Source of the DNA: SHAN690 sp040221375
Lineage (GTDB): Bacteria; Bacteroidota; Bacteroidia; Flavobacteriales_G; Salibacteraceae
Assembly (NCBI GenBank): GCA_040221375.1
Contig: JAVKEP010000099.1
Span: forward strand, 1-22,904
Reading direction: 5' to 3'
DNA: 22,904 nucleotides
Positions within the stretch are counted from its first letter, which is position 1. Each line of letters starts with the position of its first letter. The notes under the pieces are model-generated. The model saw only the letters and a program-made list of their open reading frames with translations, was not told where the DNA came from and did no database searches. The translations under genes and the position numbers were made by a program. Of this stretch, positions 20,858 to 22,904 are shown in pieces.

Positions 20858-22904
20858 CTACTCATACGGGATCAAGATCTTCTGAGCCTTGGTGCTTCCA
20901 ACCTGAAGAATGTAGATTCCAGAAGAAATATGCCCTGGCAACGAGATATAATCGCCCAGTGGTTGTTCCTTAAAGGCAGACTTACCTAACAAGTCGTAGA
21001 CCACAATCGTTTCACCTTTCACTGTTTCACTTGAATTAAAATAGATGCGGTTGTCTTTTACGAAAGCTGTCAAAGAATGCTTTTGAGAAGACGCCGCTAT
21101 TCCACTCAAAGAACAAGGCGTTTGTATGCCGCTCGAAGTCGATGCTGCAATCAGGGAATACCGGCCATTAGAAGCACCTGCGCTGTCCAATTGAACACGA
21201 CCTGACTCTCCCTCAAGCACCTGCACTTCTCCGCTTTGCGCATCATAAATTGCTAGGCAAAATGGATTCATTCCTTGGTTCTTAGTAAAACTCAGCCCTA
21301 ACCATTTTTCTGTTCCTCTTAAGGCGATTCCAATGGTATCTGATGAAGGAGTTGGAATAGAATTTATAGCATACTCTGAATTCCCGAGCTCGGTATGAAT
21401 GCTACTAGGTGACTCCTTGACGGGAAGAAAATACGCATCTAAATCTTCGTCAAAATCTTGCGTTGCCTGATCCGTGAATCGAAGTGCGGTTTCCATTGAC
21501 GATTGTACTGATTGAACCGTCAACCTCAAGACGGGGTCTTCACCTCTTCGTAAAAAATTGGCATTTGCCGAAGATTTGCAACTCTCACGGATGATCAACG
21601 CGGGGTTGAGATCATTTGCATGTACATAGAATCCTTGCGAGGAAGCAATCAACGGACTGCCCCCGTTCACACCTAGACCGGCAATGAAGGACGCATAGAT
21701 ACCCAAATCGGTGTTCCAGACATAGACGGCATCGTCTACAAAATCCTTGGTCCAATTGGGTGACTCCCAATTGATCGTGCTCGCGTACGGATTTGAAACC
21801 AAATTCCAGCCGTCAGCCGTGAGCGATGTGTTGTTGCTATAGGTAATAGAGAAGTCCACGTCTCCCGTGATTAATGGTCCACTTACGTCGATCATGAACG
21901 GGTTAGTACCCGAAATGTGGTCGCCAGAGTACACCCAGAACGCAGAATTAGTGGGAATCGGGTCGTCGATCCCTTGGGGTTCAACAAATCCGCTGTCTTG
22001 ATGTCCCGCGACGGATTCTTGGTAGCCTTTAATGGATGTGAAACTGAAAGAAGGAAAATCCGAACCAGGGAATCCTGACGTTATGAAGTCGTCGTTCCAA
22101 TCTGCTAGGGTAGCGCCTGAAACGGGGGCGCATAAAAATCGCCAGCCCGTCTCGCCTGCATCGATGTAACGCTGCACTAAAACGTCTCCGATAATCGTGC
22201 CTCCGACTGGACCAACGCGTGCGTCTCCGACGTCATTTGAGACAAGAACCATGTTTCCGTTGGCAGAAAGGCTACCCGATGCTACATCCAATGTACCGTG
22301 GATAAAAGTTGTATCACCGGTTAAACTTGCTGTTCCGCCACCCTTCTGGATCCGTAAATCATCCAATTGAAACCTGCCATTCAACACCTGCGGGCCACCT
22401 CCATTCAGCACGACATTAGCTTTATTGGTAAAAACGTCAAAGGCCGCTACAGCACTAGAGGACAGTGCAATATCACCTCCTACGCTCAGCGTAAACGAAT
22501 CGCTTGCAATTAGGGTAGACCCATTGATCTTCAGGTCGTTGAGGACCGTTATATCCGAGCTGATCCTTTTTTCGCTTGCTAGTGAGTTTCCTTCAATAGA
22601 GAGGTCGTAGTATCCGTCAAAAGTGCTTTTTATCTCCTGATTGCCATTACCGGTTCGGGTGTAGACTACCAAATTTGTAGGATCGGAAGCAATCAACACA
22701 GATACATTGGTTAAAACGCCCCTTGCCACGTTGAGCACCGAGCCTGGTAAGTTTCTAAACACACCAGTTACTCCAGCAATCAAACTGCTGTTTGTTAAGG
22801 TCAGTATGCCTGCATTAAATAAGGTGTCGTTGTTAGGGCAACGAAGCGATCCGTTGGATCGAGTAATAGCGCTTCCCGCATAAATGGTTCTCTTTTTATT
22901 GTCG
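20858..22904 (-). CDS. T9SS-exported surface protein, C-terminal part (5' end outside window)
   Basis: The frame is open from the TAG at 20858-20860 to the right edge, at least 681 residues. The TTG at 22781 is not a start: the frame continues upstream without a stop. The N-terminal part shows repeated short strands with Gly, Asn and Ser (such as LRIQKGGGTASLTGDTTFIHGT), as in beta-helix-like polymer or adhesin regions. The motif GWRFLCAPVS (about 22120-22155) after VLVQRYIDAGE is a common element of large Bacteroidota surface proteins. The last 70 residues (20861-21070) form a type A T9SS sorting domain: an N-terminal strand, IVVYDLLGKSAFKE, then SGIYILQVGSTKAQKILIPYE. It should be secreted across the outer membrane and attached or released after cleavage of this domain. 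Confidence 0.85.
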   Translation of the reverse strand, partial: DNKKRTIYAGSAITRSNGSLRCPNNDTLFNAGILTLTNSSLIAGVTGVFRNLPGSVLNVARGVLTNVSVLIASDPTNLVVYTRTGNGNQEIKSTFDGYYDLSIEGNSLASEKRISSDITVLNDLKINGSTLIASDSFTLSVGGDIALSSSAVAAFDVFTNKANVVLNGGGPQVLNGRFQLDDLRIQKGGGTASLTGDTTFIHGTLDVASGSLSANGNMVLVSNDVGDARVGPVGGTIIGDVLVQRYIDAGETGWRFLCAPVSGATLADWNDDFITSGFPGSDFPSFSFTSIKGYQESVAGHQDSGFVEPQGIDDPIPTNSAFWVYSGDHISGTNPFMIDVSGPLITGDVDFSITYSNNTSLTADGWNLVSNPYASTINWESPNWTKDFVDDAVYVWNTDLGIYASFIAGLGVNGGSPLIASSQGFYVHANDLNPALIIRESCKSSANANFLRRGEDPVLRLTVQSVQSSMETALRFTDQATQDFDEDLDAYFLPVKESPSSIHTELGNSEYAINSIPTPSSDTIGIALRGTEKWLGLSFTKNQGMNPFCLAIYDAQSGEVQVLEGESGRVQLDSAGASNGRYSLIAASTSSGIQTPCSLSGIAASSQKHSLTAFVKDNRIYFNSSETVKGETIVVYDLLGKSAFKEQPLGDYISLPGHISSGIYILQVGSTKAQKILIPYE

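Noticed and set aside
22781..22783. TTG as start of the T9SS protein
   Set aside because: The frame stays open for 40 further codons to the window edge with the same repeat-like composition and no signal peptide at the TTG, so it is an internal Leu codon.
1..22904. Search for tRNA, rRNA, CRISPR, insertion sequences, phage or defence clusters
   Set aside because: No cloverleaf-like tRNA, spaced direct-repeat array, transposase or integrase was seen; gene order and composition look like ordinary chromosome throughout.

Overview
The window looks like chromosomal DNA of a free-living member of the Bacteroidota, most likely Flavobacteriia/Flavobacteriales. Supporting signs are a type IX secretion (T9SS) C-terminal sorting domain, TAnnTTTG-type promoters, mostly A-rich translation starts without Shine-Dalgarno sequences, a short flavobacterial-type arginine decarboxylase, and families common in this phylum (DUF6265, DUF6155, DUF3667, imelysin lipoprotein, PorT-like barrel, ABC permease/M1 peptidase fusion). 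I see no rRNA, tRNA, CRISPR array, insertion sequence or phage gene. The species cannot be named from the sequence alone.

Layout. 1-3116 (+): tail of a DUF6265 protein overlapping by one base a VIT/CCC1-type metal transporter, then a YejK/NdpA-family nucleoid-associated protein and an outer-membrane beta-barrel protein. 3144-3323 (-): an unannotated-looking remnant of the C-terminal ATPase domain of a sensor histidine kinase, broken by a stop codon. 3346-6592 (-): a tightly overlapping polyamine operon (arginine decarboxylase, agmatinase, deoxyhypusine-synthase-like enzyme) behind a good promoter. 6906-8792 (+): an ABC-F ATPase. 8900-9581 (+): a promoter, a candidate 32-residue membrane peptide, and a DUF6155 protein. 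9642-11658 (+): an imelysin-type lipoprotein and a DUF3667 zinc-ribbon membrane protein. 11793-12575 (+): a LiaF-like membrane protein whose stop codon is interleaved with that of the next, convergent gene. 12572-17054 (-): an ABC ATPase and a 1196-residue permease fused to an M1 metallopeptidase. 17209-17589 (+): a DoxX-type membrane protein transcribed divergently, with an operator-like dyad in its promoter. 17633-17669: a bidirectional terminator. 17687-20248 (-): 3-hydroxyacyl-CoA dehydrogenase and 1-pyrroline-5-carboxylate dehydrogenase. 20445-20834 (+): a small secreted protein I do not recognise. 20858-22904 (-): the C-terminal part of a large T9SS-exported surface protein that runs off the right edge.

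How the genes work together. The polyamine operon reads arginine to agmatine to putrescine, followed by a DHS-fold enzyme that probably makes homospermidine. The ABC ATPase and permease/M1 fusion should form one membrane complex with an extracytoplasmic peptidase-like domain. The two dehydrogenases at 17687-20248 probably form a catabolic operon (proline/glutamate semialdehyde and acyl-CoA oxidation). Most of the window is ordinary core chromosome. The points most worth a second look are the histidine-kinase remnant, the small ORF at 8999-9097, the dhs-like gene's role, the ABC/M1 fusion and the divergent DoxX control region.
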